From: Pseudomonas sp.
GTDB taxonomy: Bacteria; Pseudomonadota; Gammaproteobacteria; Pseudomonadales; Pseudomonadaceae
Reading direction: 5' to 3'
Length of the DNA stretch: 64,000 bases
Assembly (NCBI RefSeq): GCF_028293835.1
Contig: NZ_JAQGNX010000127.1
Location: 1-64,000, forward strand
Shown: positions 1 to 8,934 of the stretch, piece by piece
Layout: the number at the start of each line of letters is the position of its first letter
How positions within the stretch are numbered: position 1 is the first letter of the stretch
Notes under the pieces: generated by a model
The model's input: the letters and a program-made list of their open reading frames with translations, nothing else
The model's database searches: none
Told to the model about the DNA's origin: nothing
Made by a program: the position numbers and the translations under genes

Positions 1-2
1 CT

Positions 3-440
3 TGCAAGACCCGAGGCGAATTGGTTGCCGATCGGGACGACCTGCGCGCCGAGGCTGATCCTCGGGTCGGCGCTTTGATGCTCATGGCGCCGCTGAGTTT
101 GATGTTCGGTCGCCAGGCGCTGGCCGATGTGCATGTGCCGGTGCTGATGTATAGCGGCGACGGCGACCAACTGGTCGCACTGGATAAAAACGCTGAGGCG
201 CTGGCGCGTAAACTACCTAACGCACCGGATTTCAAGCTGCTGCCGGGCGCTGGGCACTTCGTGTTTCTTGCGCCGTGCACGGATGAACAGCGGGCGACAC
301 AAGCCATCCTGTGCACCGACGCCGAAGGCGTAGACCGGGTCGATATCCACCGTAACCTCACCGCTGACGCCGCACGTTTCTTTGCTGAAACCATCGGGCA
401 ACCAAGCCGGGCCGGGATGCAAACTGCGCATCAGGAGTGA
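3..440 (+). CDS. alpha/beta hydrolase (dienelactone hydrolase-like), 5' truncated
   Basis: The reading frame is open from the window edge to a TGA at 440, so this is the C-terminal part of a longer gene. The track's start at 21 is only an internal TTG. The fragment reads like the end of an alpha/beta hydrolase: a strand ending in MYSGDGDQLV, where an Asp would be the triad acid, then LPGAGHFVFL with the likely catalytic His. The nucleophile elbow must lie upstream of the window. The Cys-rich tail (FLAPCTDE, AILCTDAEG) resembles the predicted dienelactone hydrolases of proteobacteria, which are often exported. It converges on the PIG-L gene with 28 bases between stops. Substrate unknown. Confidence 0.75.
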   Translation, partial: CKTRGELVADRDDLRAEADPRVGALMLMAPLSLMFGRQALADVHVPVLMYSGDGDQLVALDKNAEALARKLPNAPDFKLLPGAGHFVFLAPCTDEQRATQAILCTDAEGVDRVDIHRNLTADAARFFAETIGQPSRAGMQTAHQE

Positions 441-468
441 ATGGAGAGCTCCCTGCAGTAACCCCAGC

Positions 469-1227
469 TCACAAGAACACTACTTCAAAGGGCTGTAACA
501 AGCGCTCTAACACAGTGGCAGTCAGCACAGGAGAGAGGCTGATGTCCGGATCGCCCTGTAGGGGGTTGGCAAACGCGTCTGCCGCATGGCGTTTGCGCGC
601 AATGGTCATCGGGTCAAGCAGGATTTTGCGGGCACGTTGCCAAGGGATTGATTCATCCTCCGGCTGAGCCCAGTGCCACGTCCATAGGGGAACCTGATAA
701 CACTGCGCACCGGCGTTCCGTGCGGCCTGCAGAGCCGCGCGACCGACCGCTTCATTATCGCTACGGCCATCTAGCTCCCAGGTTACGAATACCACGTCGG
801 TGGGGCGCAGCTGGTACTCAATAAACAGGCTCAGCGCCTGTTCCTCCCGGGCGACGGCGCTGTCGCTGAAACCACCACGGACCCATTGCACGCTATCCAA
901 GGGCAGGTCGAGGCGCTGCAGCGCTTCGCTGGACGCTTTCGGCCGTACTGCCGCCACACGCTCTGTAGGCCATGTAGTGGAACCGGGCTGGCTGGGATCG
1001 CCATCAATGATCGAAATGAGCTGCATGGTGCGTCCCAGTTGCCCCAACTGTTGCATCAAGCCGCCAAAGCCCACCACTTGGTCATCAGGGTGCGGCGCCA
1101 CAATGACCGCACGCGAACTGACCGGGACCAGTATTTCGGCACTAATAACCGGCAGTTGTGCCAGATGTGTGGAGTGATCCCATGCGTGCAGCGAAGTACC
1201 CTCACCAAGAATCAATTTTTCGCTCAT
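469..1227 (-). CDS. PIG-L family deacetylase
   Basis: LmbE/PIG-L-type zinc hydrolase that would remove an N-acetyl group from a sugar or sugar conjugate. The metal motif APHPDDQVVGFGG lies near residue 45 of the chosen start; the usual HPDDE has Gln in place of Glu. The track starts at 1278, but I prefer the ATG at 1227 (MSEKLILGEG), which is preceded by AAGGACGTGGGGTTT, while the first ATG has no clear ribosome site. That gives 252 residues. It lies about 90 bases downstream of glgX on the same strand and may be the last gene of the glucan/trehalose operon. The substrate is unknown; a link to glycogen or trehalose is only by position. Confidence 0.8.
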   Translation of the reverse strand: MSEKLILGEGTSLHAWDHSTHLAQLPVISAEILVPVSSRAVIVAPHPDDQVVGFGGLMQQLGQLGRTMQLISIIDGDPSQPGSTTWPTERVAAVRPKASSEALQRLDLPLDSVQWVRGGFSDSAVAREEQALSLFIEYQLRPTDVVFVTWELDGRSDNEAVGRAALQAARNAGAQCYQVPLWTWHWAQPEDESIPWQRARKILLDPMTIARKRHAADAFANPLQGDPDISLSPVLTATVLERLLQPFEVVFL

Positions 1228-1317
1228 AAACCCCACGTCCTTGCCAGCACTCACCCGGCGCTTTGGCATCGGCATCACCGTGCTTGCGCCAGCTGAGGTA
1301 TTCGCTAAGCGCCTAGG

Positions 1318-3522
1318 TCAGGCTTGCTCTTCGTGGTGCAGTTCAAACAACAACAGAGAGCGTGCGGTCACTGCGTAATCGGTTCCGAAGGGCAGTTGCT
1401 CTTTACCGCGGATGTCGGGCTGGTTGGTATCGATCAGGCACGTCCAGTGAAAACCCTCAGCCACTTCCGGCAACTTGAAATTGACCATGTCATGGTGCGA
1501 ATTGACCACCAGCATCAACGTGGCATCGGCCCCAGGGCGACGAATGCCGGTAACTTGCGCCCGGCCGTCCATCAGCATGCCAAGGCAGCGGCCATTGGCG
1601 TCTTCCCACTGCTCTATGGTCATTTCGTTACCGTCTGGTGCGAGCCAGGTGACGTCCTTGACGCCGATTTCTTCGTTGTACTCGCCGACCAGGAAACGTC
1701 CGCGACGAAGAATCGGATAGGTTTTACGTAACTTGATCAGACGGCGAACAAATTTCAGCAGGGATTTGCCGTCTTCGTCCAGGTCCCAGTTGACCCAACC
1801 GATTTCGCTGTCTTGGCAATAGGCGTTGTTATTGCCGTGCTGGGTGCGGGCGAACTCGTCGCCGGCGACTAGCATTGGCGTGCCTTGGGCGAACAGCAAC
1901 GTGGCGAAGAAGTTGCGCATCTGCCGTAAGCGCAGAGCGTTGATTTCCGGATCATCGGTGGGGCCTTCAACACCGTGGTTCCATGACAGGTTGTTATTAC
2001 TGCCGTCCTGGTTGTTTTCGTCGTTGTCTTCGTTGTGCTTGTCGTTATAAGACACAAGGTCGTGCAGGGTAAAACCGTCGTGGGCGGTGATGAAGTTGAC
2101 TGAGGCGAATGTGCTGCGGCCACGTTGGTTGAACATCTGCCCGGACGCGGTCATGCGTGCTGCGAAATCAGACAATTGAGCCTCATCGCCTTTCCAGAAT
2201 GCGCGCACGGTGTCGCGGAATTTGTCGTTCCATTCCATCCAGCCCGGCGGGAAACCACCCACCTGGTATCCGCCGGGACCGCAATCCCAAGGCTCGGCGA
2301 TCATCTTCACCTGGCGCAATATCGGGTCTTGGCGGCAAGCCACGAGGAAACTGTGGCGTTCATCAAAACCATCATGGTAACGGCCGAGAATGGTTGCCAA
2401 GTCGAAACGGAAACCGTCGACGTGCATTTCGGTGGCCCAGTAACGCAAGGAATCAGTGACCATCTGCAGGACGCACGGGTGGCTCAAGTCCAAGGTGTTA
2501 CCGGTGCCGGAATCGTTGATGTAGAAACGTTTGTCATCAGGCATCAGACGGTAGTACGAGACGTTATCGATGCCACGCATCGACAGGGTAGGACCGAGCT
2601 CGTTGCCTTCAGCCGTGTGGTTGTACACCACGTCGAGGATTGCTTCCAATCCGGCTTCGTGCAGGTGCGCGATCATCTCCTTGAACTCAGCGATTTTGCC
2701 GCTAGCCAGATAACGTGGATCCGGTGCAAAAAAGGCGATGCTGTTGTAGCCCCAATAATTGGTCATGCCCTTTTGCAACAGGTGCTGGTCATTGACAAAC
2801 GCATGGATGGGCAGCAACTCCACGGAGGTCACGCCCAGTGAGCGGATGTGCTCGATGACTTCGTCGTTTCTCAACCCGGCGAACGTCCCGCGCAGCTCCT
2901 CGGGAACGGCCGGGTGGCGCATGGTGAATCCGCGGACATGGGTCTCGTATATGATGGTTTTGTCCCACGGCACGCTGACACGGTGATCGCGGCCCCAGGT
3001 GTAAGCAGGGTCGATGACTTTGCTTTTCGGCACAAAGGGCGCGCTGTCGCGCTCGTCGAAACTAAGGTCGCCGTCTTCATGACCAATGGTGTAGCCAAAG
3101 AGTGCCTCCGACCATTTCAGCTCGCCGACCAGCTGTTTCGCATAGGGGTCGATCAACAGTTTGTTGTGGTTAAAGCGATGACCGTTTTGCGGGTCATAAG
3201 GACCATAAACCCGGTAGCCATAGATCAACCCAGGGTGGGCGTCGGGCAAGTAGCCATGGAAAATCTCATCGGTGTATTCAGGCAGCTCGATGCGCTCGAG
3301 TTCCACTTCACCGGTTGAATCAAACAGGCACAGCTCAACTTTAGTGGCGTTCGCCGAGAACAGCGCGAAGTTCACCCCCAAACCGTCCCAGTTAGCGCCA
3401 AGCGGGAAGGGCAGGCCTTCGCGTATGCGCGAGGTGACTTGTGCTATATCTGCGCTTTCTAGCGCCGATTTGTCAGACTCTTTTGCAGCCTTGTCTTTAG
3501 TAGGTGCTTGTTGCGTACTCAT
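1318..3522 (-). CDS. glgX: glycogen debranching enzyme GlgX
   Basis: Isoamylase-type GH13 enzyme that hydrolyses alpha-1,6 branches of limit dextrins in the cytoplasm. After a Lys/Ala/Ser-rich leader of about 30 residues, an N-terminal CBM48 fold (PFPLGANWDGLGVNFALFS) is followed by the catalytic barrel. The nucleophile Asp is in DGFRFDLATILGRY, and EPWDCGPGGYQVG with FITAHDGFTLHDLVSYNDKHN are typical GlgX signatures. 734 residues is slightly longer than the E. coli enzyme because of the leader. AGGAAACGTT precedes the ATG. It is separated from the upstream DUF2934 gene by 158 bases holding a strong hairpin, so it may have its own mRNA level within the operon. Product chains would feed TreY and MalQ. 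Confidence 0.97.
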   Translation of the reverse strand: MSTQQAPTKDKAAKESDKSALESADIAQVTSRIREGLPFPLGANWDGLGVNFALFSANATKVELCLFDSTGEVELERIELPEYTDEIFHGYLPDAHPGLIYGYRVYGPYDPQNGHRFNHNKLLIDPYAKQLVGELKWSEALFGYTIGHEDGDLSFDERDSAPFVPKSKVIDPAYTWGRDHRVSVPWDKTIIYETHVRGFTMRHPAVPEELRGTFAGLRNDEVIEHIRSLGVTSVELLPIHAFVNDQHLLQKGMTNYWGYNSIAFFAPDPRYLASGKIAEFKEMIAHLHEAGLEAILDVVYNHTAEGNELGPTLSMRGIDNVSYYRLMPDDKRFYINDSGTGNTLDLSHPCVLQMVTDSLRYWATEMHVDGFRFDLATILGRYHDGFDERHSFLVACRQDPILRQVKMIAEPWDCGPGGYQVGGFPPGWMEWNDKFRDTVRAFWKGDEAQLSDFAARMTASGQMFNQRGRSTFASVNFITAHDGFTLHDLVSYNDKHNEDNDENNQDGSNNNLSWNHGVEGPTDDPEINALRLRQMRNFFATLLFAQGTPMLVAGDEFARTQHGNNNAYCQDSEIGWVNWDLDEDGKSLLKFVRRLIKLRKTYPILRRGRFLVGEYNEEIGVKDVTWLAPDGNEMTIEQWEDANGRCLGMLMDGRAQVTGIRRPGADATLMLVVNSHHDMVNFKLPEVAEGFHWTCLIDTNQPDIRGKEQLPFGTDYAVTARSLLLFELHHEEQA

Positions 3523-3617
3523 AACGTTTCCTGTGCATTAATGCTTTCTGGAGAGCGGCCGAAATCTTCACCGCGGCCATGGGCGCCTCGGTGTGGAGTT
3601 AATCTTCAGTTAGAACT

Positions 3618-3656
3618 ACTGCAGGCAGTAATCGGTAATGAGCCGATGCCTGCAGT
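3618..3656. repeat. intercistronic inverted repeat (hairpin)
   Basis: ACTGCAGGC and GCCTGCAGT form perfect 9-base arms. An inner stem ATCGG/CCGAT sits inside them, with AGTA bulged on one side. It lies between DUF2934 and glgX. There is no T-run on the minus strand, so it is not a standard intrinsic terminator. It could be an mRNA processing or stability element. Confidence 0.6.
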
Positions 3657-3680
3657 AATACACTTCTTGGCGACGAACAG

Positions 3681-4049
3681 TCAGGTCGCAGATGGCTTGC
3701 GCGGTGCGCGGGCTTTTTTCGCCGAGGGCGCTACCGGTGCAGCCACTGGGGTGGATTGTGCAGCCGGTGCCGCTTTAACTGCCGGCTTTGCAGCTGCTTT
3801 GGCCACAGGCTTGGCAGTGGCTTTGGCGGCTGGCTTGGAAGCTACGGATGTCGCGTCTGCCGCACCGTCGACCTTAGGCAGCTTAGGTTTGGCCGTCTTG
3901 CGTACATCTTTCTTGTCGGGCGCCAGAGCTTCGGCTTCAGCCAGTTTGCGAGCCATTTCCCAATGGCGTTCTTCCTCGCCCTCAGGTTGCCCTTCTGACT
4001 CCCAGATTTGGTACGCAAAATCCCGAATACGTTTCTCGTCGGCACTCAT
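3681..4049 (-). CDS. DUF2934 domain protein with Lys/Ala/Pro-rich tail
   Basis: Small cytoplasmic protein of 122 residues. Residues 1-40 (RIRDFAYQIWESEGQPEG, then EERHWEMARKLAEAEAL) match the DUF2934 helical domain. The rest is a low-complexity Ala/Lys/Pro tail like those of histone-H1-like or nucleic-acid-binding proteins. CTGGGAGTGCCGAG precedes the ATG. It starts only 17 bases from the treY stop, in the same operon, and in Pseudomonas this family is regularly found between treY and glgX. No biochemical role is known to me; the basic tail suggests binding to a polyanion, which is inference. Confidence 0.85.
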   Translation of the reverse strand: MSADEKRIRDFAYQIWESEGQPEGEEERHWEMARKLAEAEALAPDKKDVRKTAKPKLPKVDGAADATSVASKPAAKATAKPVAKAAAKPAVKAAPAAQSTPVAAPVAPSAKKARAPRKPSAT

Positions 4050-4066
4050 CTCGGCACTCCCAGGTA

Positions 4067-6859
4067 TTACACAGTTTGAATAATCAGGTTTACAGAAAAC
4101 GTGTCGAGCGCTGCACTGAGCAGCAGCTCCTTATCGGTTGAGACTGCCACCTCGGAAAAAAGTCCCTTCCAGCGATGGCCCGTCTCGGCGAACGGTACTA
4201 CCACTCGCGTATCACCCCAACTTTCTGCATTGATCAATGGAGTTTGCGCGGTGCCCAATAGTTCATTGATTAATCGCGGTGCGATGACAACAACATACTT
4301 TCCTTCACGTTCCCGTGCGAACGCGACGACGTGTTCGGCCTGTGCACCAAGCACCTGCAACGGTATATAACGACCGCGACTGAACACCTCAGAGTGCTCT
4401 GCTCGAACCGTTAATACGCGGTGAATCAACACCTGCTTGATCCGTCCATCTTGCCAGCTCTCGATCAACGCTTGCGGGGTCAGGGCTTGCGTCAAGGCTT
4501 CGACCCGGGCGGGGTAATCCACGGGGCGCCGGTTGTCGGGGTCGACCAACGTAAAGTCCCAGAACTCAGTGCCCTGGTACAAATCCGGTACGCCGGGTGC
4601 GGTGATCCGCAGCATCGTCTGGGTCAGGCTGTTGACAGCACCGGCGGCGGCGATGCGATTGGCGGTGGCACCCACCGATTGACGCAGGGCCAGTCCCTCC
4701 GGTGCCAGTAGCAGGGCTTTGAGAAATGCTCGGCATGCGCTTTCATAGGGTTCGTTGGGCGCGCTCCAGCTACTTTGCAGTTTGGCCTCGCGCAGTGCTT
4801 TTTCCTGCCATTTAACCAGGCGCTCGGCATACGCTTCGAATGCCGGCTCGCCTTCCATGTTCAGTGGCCAACTGCCGATCAATGCTTGATAGAGCATCAA
4901 CTCGTCACCGGCACTGATACTGACCTCGGCGCTTTTCAGCGGTGCGGCCAACTGTCGCCAATGCTCGACTTGTTCGGCGTACCAACCGGCGCACTCACTT
5001 AATACCGCGAGCCGGGCACGGGTGTCTTCACCGCGTTTGTGATCATGAGTCGCGGTGGCCAACAGATTGTCCGGGAAAAATTCGACCCGGCGTTGACAGG
5101 CGTCATGGAAGCTTTTGATCGGGGCGCTGAAGTGCTGAGGATGGAAACCAACGTCGTTGCGTGACAGCAACACAGCGGACCGATAAAACGAGGTGTCTTC
5201 AACGGATTTCGCGGCCACCGGCGACGTCAGTTGCTGAAAACGTACGCAGGCATTGCGGTGAATCTTGCGCAAACGTCCCAACGGCAATTGACGCCAGGGT
5301 TGACCACCCAACCAGCGTTGCAAGTAATTCAATACCGGCCAATCGGCCTCGCCTAGGCTAAGTCGTGCGCCTTCCAGCGCTTGCTGGAAAAACCGGTCAT
5401 CTTCAGCGGAGCGACCACACGCACTGATGTAGGTACGGTAAATCGGAAAGTTCACGATCAATGCCAATAACGCCCGGCGAATCGCGCCGAAGGTCAAATC
5501 CCGGCTCATCAGATCACTGCGGGCCACCTGCAGCAGTGCCTGGGCAACGCTCTCAAAATCGCCAGCCAACGTTCCGTGCAGCACCAAGTCCCGGGCTTCC
5601 AGAACTTCTTGGTTAAAGTCGGCGGTGCGCTCGCTGAGCCGATTCCACAATTCGCCCAGAGGCACTTCACCTTGAGGGTCGTGTTGCAGCAATGACACCT
5701 GGTTCATGAACTCATAACCGGTGGTGCCATCAACGCCCCAGTCCAGCGCCAGTTGTTCATCCGGGCCGAGAATTTTCTCGACGAAGATCGGCACATGGCT
5801 CAGTTGGGTTGCAGGGGGACGTTTCGCCAGCAGGCCCTCGACTCGCCGCCGCAGCTTGCGGCAGTAACCGCGCGGATCGGCGAGGCCGTCGATATGATCG
5901 ATGCGTAGGCCGTCTACAAGGCCCTCGCTGATCATTTCGAAGATTTTTCCATGGGTAGCCTCGAACACATTCGGTCGCTCGACACGCAGTCCGCCCAGTT
6001 CGTTGATGTCGAAAAAACGCCGCCAGTTGATATCGTCGCCCGCCGTACGCCAACTGGCCAAACGGTAGTGCTGACGTTCGAGTAGCTGGTGTAAGCGTTC
6101 GAAGCCGTCGGGCTCGCTGGAATCAAAGTGCTTCAGTCCCCCTTCGATGGCTTGCTTGATGTCCGGCTGCAGTGCCAGATCAGCCAGTTCGGCACGGGCT
6201 TGTCGCGCACGTTCGTAAGCCTGTGGGTACTGGTCAAGCGCGGTGAAGCGTTGAGCCAGTTCACTGAGCGCCGGGGATTGGGCCGCCTCCAGTAGCGAGC
6301 CAAAACAGCCCGGATTAATGGGGAAGCGATGCTGGTAGTGCTCGATGTAAAACGAACCCTGCGCCGGGTCGAAGCGCAGCGGAATCTCACCCGCTTGCAG
6401 CACGGCGCCGTAGTCACTGCTGAGGAATGGCAGCAGCAGTTGGCCTTCCAGCAGGGGGTCGGGCGAATGCCATTGGATGTCGAAGAAATCTGCGTAGGGA
6501 CTGCGGCGACCCCATTCCAGCAAATCCAGCCACCACGGGTTGTCCGCACCGCCGACGGCCATATGGTTGGACACGATGTCGAGAATCAGGCCCATGCCGT
6601 GTTCGCGCAAGGCGCTGACCAGGCGCCGCAGTGCCGGTTCGCCGCCGAGCTCCGGATTGATCACCCTTGGATCGACGACGTCGTAACCGTGCATTGAACC
6701 GGCGCGCGCCTTAAGCAGCGGCGAGGCGTAGACGTGGCTGATGCCCAGGCTCGCAAAATAAGGCACCAGGGGCACCGCGTCGTCTAGGGTAAAGTCCTTG
6801 TGAAATTGCAGGCGTTGGGTGGCGCGCAGGGGTTGCAACGGCTTGATTGGCGTATTCAT
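4067..6859 (-). CDS. treY: maltooligosyl trehalose synthase TreY
   Basis: GH13 intramolecular transglucosidase that turns the reducing-end alpha-1,4 bond of maltooligosaccharides into the alpha,alpha-1,1 bond of maltooligosyl trehalose. The N-terminal FTLDDAVPLVPYFASLGISH and KARAGSMHGYDVVDP are family signatures. The catalytic region carries DGLRIDHIDGLADP with the nucleophile Asp, and ATHDHKRGEDTRARL and APGVPDLYQGTEFWDFTLVDPDNRRPVDY are near the C terminus. 930 residues is usual for TreY. Its ATG overlaps the malQ stop (ATGA), showing translational coupling. TreZ, two genes upstream, takes its product. Cytoplasmic. Confidence 0.97.
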   Translation of the reverse strand: MNTPIKPLQPLRATQRLQFHKDFTLDDAVPLVPYFASLGISHVYASPLLKARAGSMHGYDVVDPRVINPELGGEPALRRLVSALREHGMGLILDIVSNHMAVGGADNPWWLDLLEWGRRSPYADFFDIQWHSPDPLLEGQLLLPFLSSDYGAVLQAGEIPLRFDPAQGSFYIEHYQHRFPINPGCFGSLLEAAQSPALSELAQRFTALDQYPQAYERARQARAELADLALQPDIKQAIEGGLKHFDSSEPDGFERLHQLLERQHYRLASWRTAGDDINWRRFFDINELGGLRVERPNVFEATHGKIFEMISEGLVDGLRIDHIDGLADPRGYCRKLRRRVEGLLAKRPPATQLSHVPIFVEKILGPDEQLALDWGVDGTTGYEFMNQVSLLQHDPQGEVPLGELWNRLSERTADFNQEVLEARDLVLHGTLAGDFESVAQALLQVARSDLMSRDLTFGAIRRALLALIVNFPIYRTYISACGRSAEDDRFFQQALEGARLSLGEADWPVLNYLQRWLGGQPWRQLPLGRLRKIHRNACVRFQQLTSPVAAKSVEDTSFYRSAVLLSRNDVGFHPQHFSAPIKSFHDACQRRVEFFPDNLLATATHDHKRGEDTRARLAVLSECAGWYAEQVEHWRQLAAPLKSAEVSISAGDELMLYQALIGSWPLNMEGEPAFEAYAERLVKWQEKALREAKLQSSWSAPNEPYESACRAFLKALLLAPEGLALRQSVGATANRIAAAGAVNSLTQTMLRITAPGVPDLYQGTEFWDFTLVDPDNRRPVDYPARVEALTQALTPQALIESWQDGRIKQVLIHRVLTVRAEHSEVFSRGRYIPLQVLGAQAEHVVAFAREREGKYVVVIAPRLINELLGTAQTPLINAESWGDTRVVVPFAETGHRWKGLFSEVAVSTDKELLLSAALDTFSVNLIIQTV

Positions 6860-8934
6860 TGGTCACGCTCTGTGGCTTGCAGGCGTGACTGAGAAAGCAA
6901 CTCTAAACGGCGAGCGGCGGTTTCATCGTCAAGCAATTTCGCGCTGTCGCCGGGTAAACGCCGGCGCCAATTGGGGTGACTGTCGGTGGTTCCCGGCAAG
7001 TTCGCTTGTTCGTGGATGCCTAAGGCGTCTTCCATGGGCAGCAGCACCAGCGGTGCGCGGGTATGGCCGAGGTAGCGCACGCTTGCGTCAATCACCTGCT
7101 CGCATTCGCTGAGGCGGTCACGGAAATTGGCGTGATCCTGTCGCAAGGCATGATGCAGACCTTCGCGTTCCCGTTGGCGATTGCCACGGGCCTGCTGCTC
7201 GGTATATTCGTCGATCAGGCCCAGCTCCCGACTGCAGTCGATATCCACTTCATTCCACCAGCCGGTGAGGGTTGGCAGGTCATGGGTGCTGGTAGTGGCC
7301 AAGGCTTCGTCGGACCATTTCAAAACCGGTTTGAAGTGCGCGTTGTCCTGTTCGAACAGCAGTACGCGCATGCCGAGAATGGCCCGAGCCGACAGTTTGT
7401 CATGCATGCCTTCAGGCACAGTGCCAAGGTCTTCACCCAGTACCACGGCTTTGTAACGCCAGGACTCCAAGGCCAGCAAGCGCAGCATGTCGTCCAGTGG
7501 GTAGTTCAAATAAGCGCCTTCGCTCGGCGGCGAGCCAACCGGCACGACCCACAAACGTTGCAGGCCCATCACGTGGTCGATGCGCAAGCCGCCGGCATGG
7601 GCGAAATTAGCCCGCAGCATTTCGATGAATGCGCGAAAACCATTCCTTTTCAATCCGTCGGGTGAGAATGCGGAGATACCCCAGCTTTGGCCGGAGCGAT
7701 TGAGAACATCCGGTGGCGCACCCACGGTCAGGGACGACAACAGTTCGTCTTGTCGGCTCCACGCCTGGCTGCCAGCGCCGTCGGCACCCACCGCCAAATC
7801 CGCAATCAGTCCCACGCGCATGCCGCTGCTGCGTGCGGCGACTTGCGCACGTTCAAGTCCCCGTGCGATTAGCCATTGGGTAAACGCATGGAAGCGAATC
7901 TGCTCCGGGTGCTGCTGTGCAAACTCAGCAATGGCCGTGCCTTCAGGGTCCTTGAATTCTTCCGGCCATTCGCGCCAGTCAAGGCTCATTCCTCGGTCAA
8001 CACACTCCGCCTGCAAGGCTTCGAAGCGGCAATGGTTTTCCAGCGCTTCGCCGCCGCTGTCGCAAAAACTCGCGAAGTCTTCACTGAGCGGATGGCTGCC
8101 ATTGTTGAAGCTTTCAAACAGCGCATGCAGCAGTGTCCATTTGGCAGCGGCTGCTGCTGGCCAGTCGATCAGCGACAGCGCTTCGAGACGCTCGAACTCA
8201 TCGGCCAGTTGCGTTTGCTCAATCGCCATGCGCACGTCCCGTTCTCCCAGGAGGGCACCGGGCGCCGCATACAAGCTATTCAGAAACAGGCGGCTGGAGG
8301 GCGAGTAGGGGCTGTAACGATGAGGGTCGCTGGCGAACATTGCGTGCATGGGGCTGATGGCCACGGCATCTGCGCCGCGCTCACCGGCGGCGCGAACGAA
8401 CACTTCCAATGCTTGGGTATCACCGAAGCCTCCATCGCCCTGCCGGCGTAACGCATACAACTGCACGGTCAGACCCCAGACGCGAGGCCGGGCTGATTCA
8501 GTGGCCATGGCGATGCTGTAGCAGGTTTTTGGCGCTACGGCCAACGTCAGGCGCTGGCCCTCAATGATCAATTGCTGATAACCCACCGCAGCCAACGCAG
8601 GTAGCTGCGCCGTGTCGGTCAGTACTGCGTCGAGGGTGCCGCCGTCTTCGAGCTCCAGCACAAAGGCGGTGTTAGGCGCGAACCAGGCCGACAGGTCAAG
8701 GGTCTGCCCGTAATCGACGGTCAGCAGGGGCGGCGCGGCGCGTTGTTTTTCTGCATCGTCCAGGCGTTGCAGGCTGCATTCGATATCCTCGGCGCTATCG
8801 GCAGGGTAGCCGAGGCCGTCCAGGACTTTACACAATACGTTGGAGCTAACGGTCTGTGGTCGTCCGTTCGCATCGACCCAGTCGACTGACAGACCAGCGC
8901 GGGTAGCCAATCTCTGGAGTAGCTCATTACTCAT
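6856..8934 (-). CDS. malQ: 4-alpha-glucanotransferase MalQ
   Basis: GH77 amylomaltase that disproportionates maltooligosaccharides. Motifs are GLRIDHVMGLQRLW with the nucleophile Asp, GEDLGTVPEGMHDKL with the acid/base Glu and STHDLPTLTGWW. The track starts at 8952, but the ATG at 8934 (MSNELLQRLATRAG) has GGAGGAACAGG directly upstream, so I use that start: 692 residues. It overlaps the end of treZ by 8 bases and the start of treY by 4, so all three are probably translationally coupled. It would rescue short maltodextrins left by TreZ/TreY and lengthen them for further use. The first part has the N-terminal domain common to proteobacterial MalQ. Confidence 0.96.
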   Translation of the reverse strand: MSNELLQRLATRAGLSVDWVDANGRPQTVSSNVLCKVLDGLGYPADSAEDIECSLQRLDDAEKQRAAPPLLTVDYGQTLDLSAWFAPNTAFVLELEDGGTLDAVLTDTAQLPALAAVGYQQLIIEGQRLTLAVAPKTCYSIAMATESARPRVWGLTVQLYALRRQGDGGFGDTQALEVFVRAAGERGADAVAISPMHAMFASDPHRYSPYSPSSRLFLNSLYAAPGALLGERDVRMAIEQTQLADEFERLEALSLIDWPAAAAAKWTLLHALFESFNNGSHPLSEDFASFCDSGGEALENHCRFEALQAECVDRGMSLDWREWPEEFKDPEGTAIAEFAQQHPEQIRFHAFTQWLIARGLERAQVAARSSGMRVGLIADLAVGADGAGSQAWSRQDELLSSLTVGAPPDVLNRSGQSWGISAFSPDGLKRNGFRAFIEMLRANFAHAGGLRIDHVMGLQRLWVVPVGSPPSEGAYLNYPLDDMLRLLALESWRYKAVVLGEDLGTVPEGMHDKLSARAILGMRVLLFEQDNAHFKPVLKWSDEALATTSTHDLPTLTGWWNEVDIDCSRELGLIDEYTEQQARGNRQREREGLHHALRQDHANFRDRLSECEQVIDASVRYLGHTRAPLVLLPMEDALGIHEQANLPGTTDSHPNWRRRLPGDSAKLLDDETAARRLELLSQSRLQATERDQ

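Noticed and set aside
2125-2841. 238-codon plus-strand ORF opposite glgX
   Set aside because: Antisense shadow with no start signal or domain.
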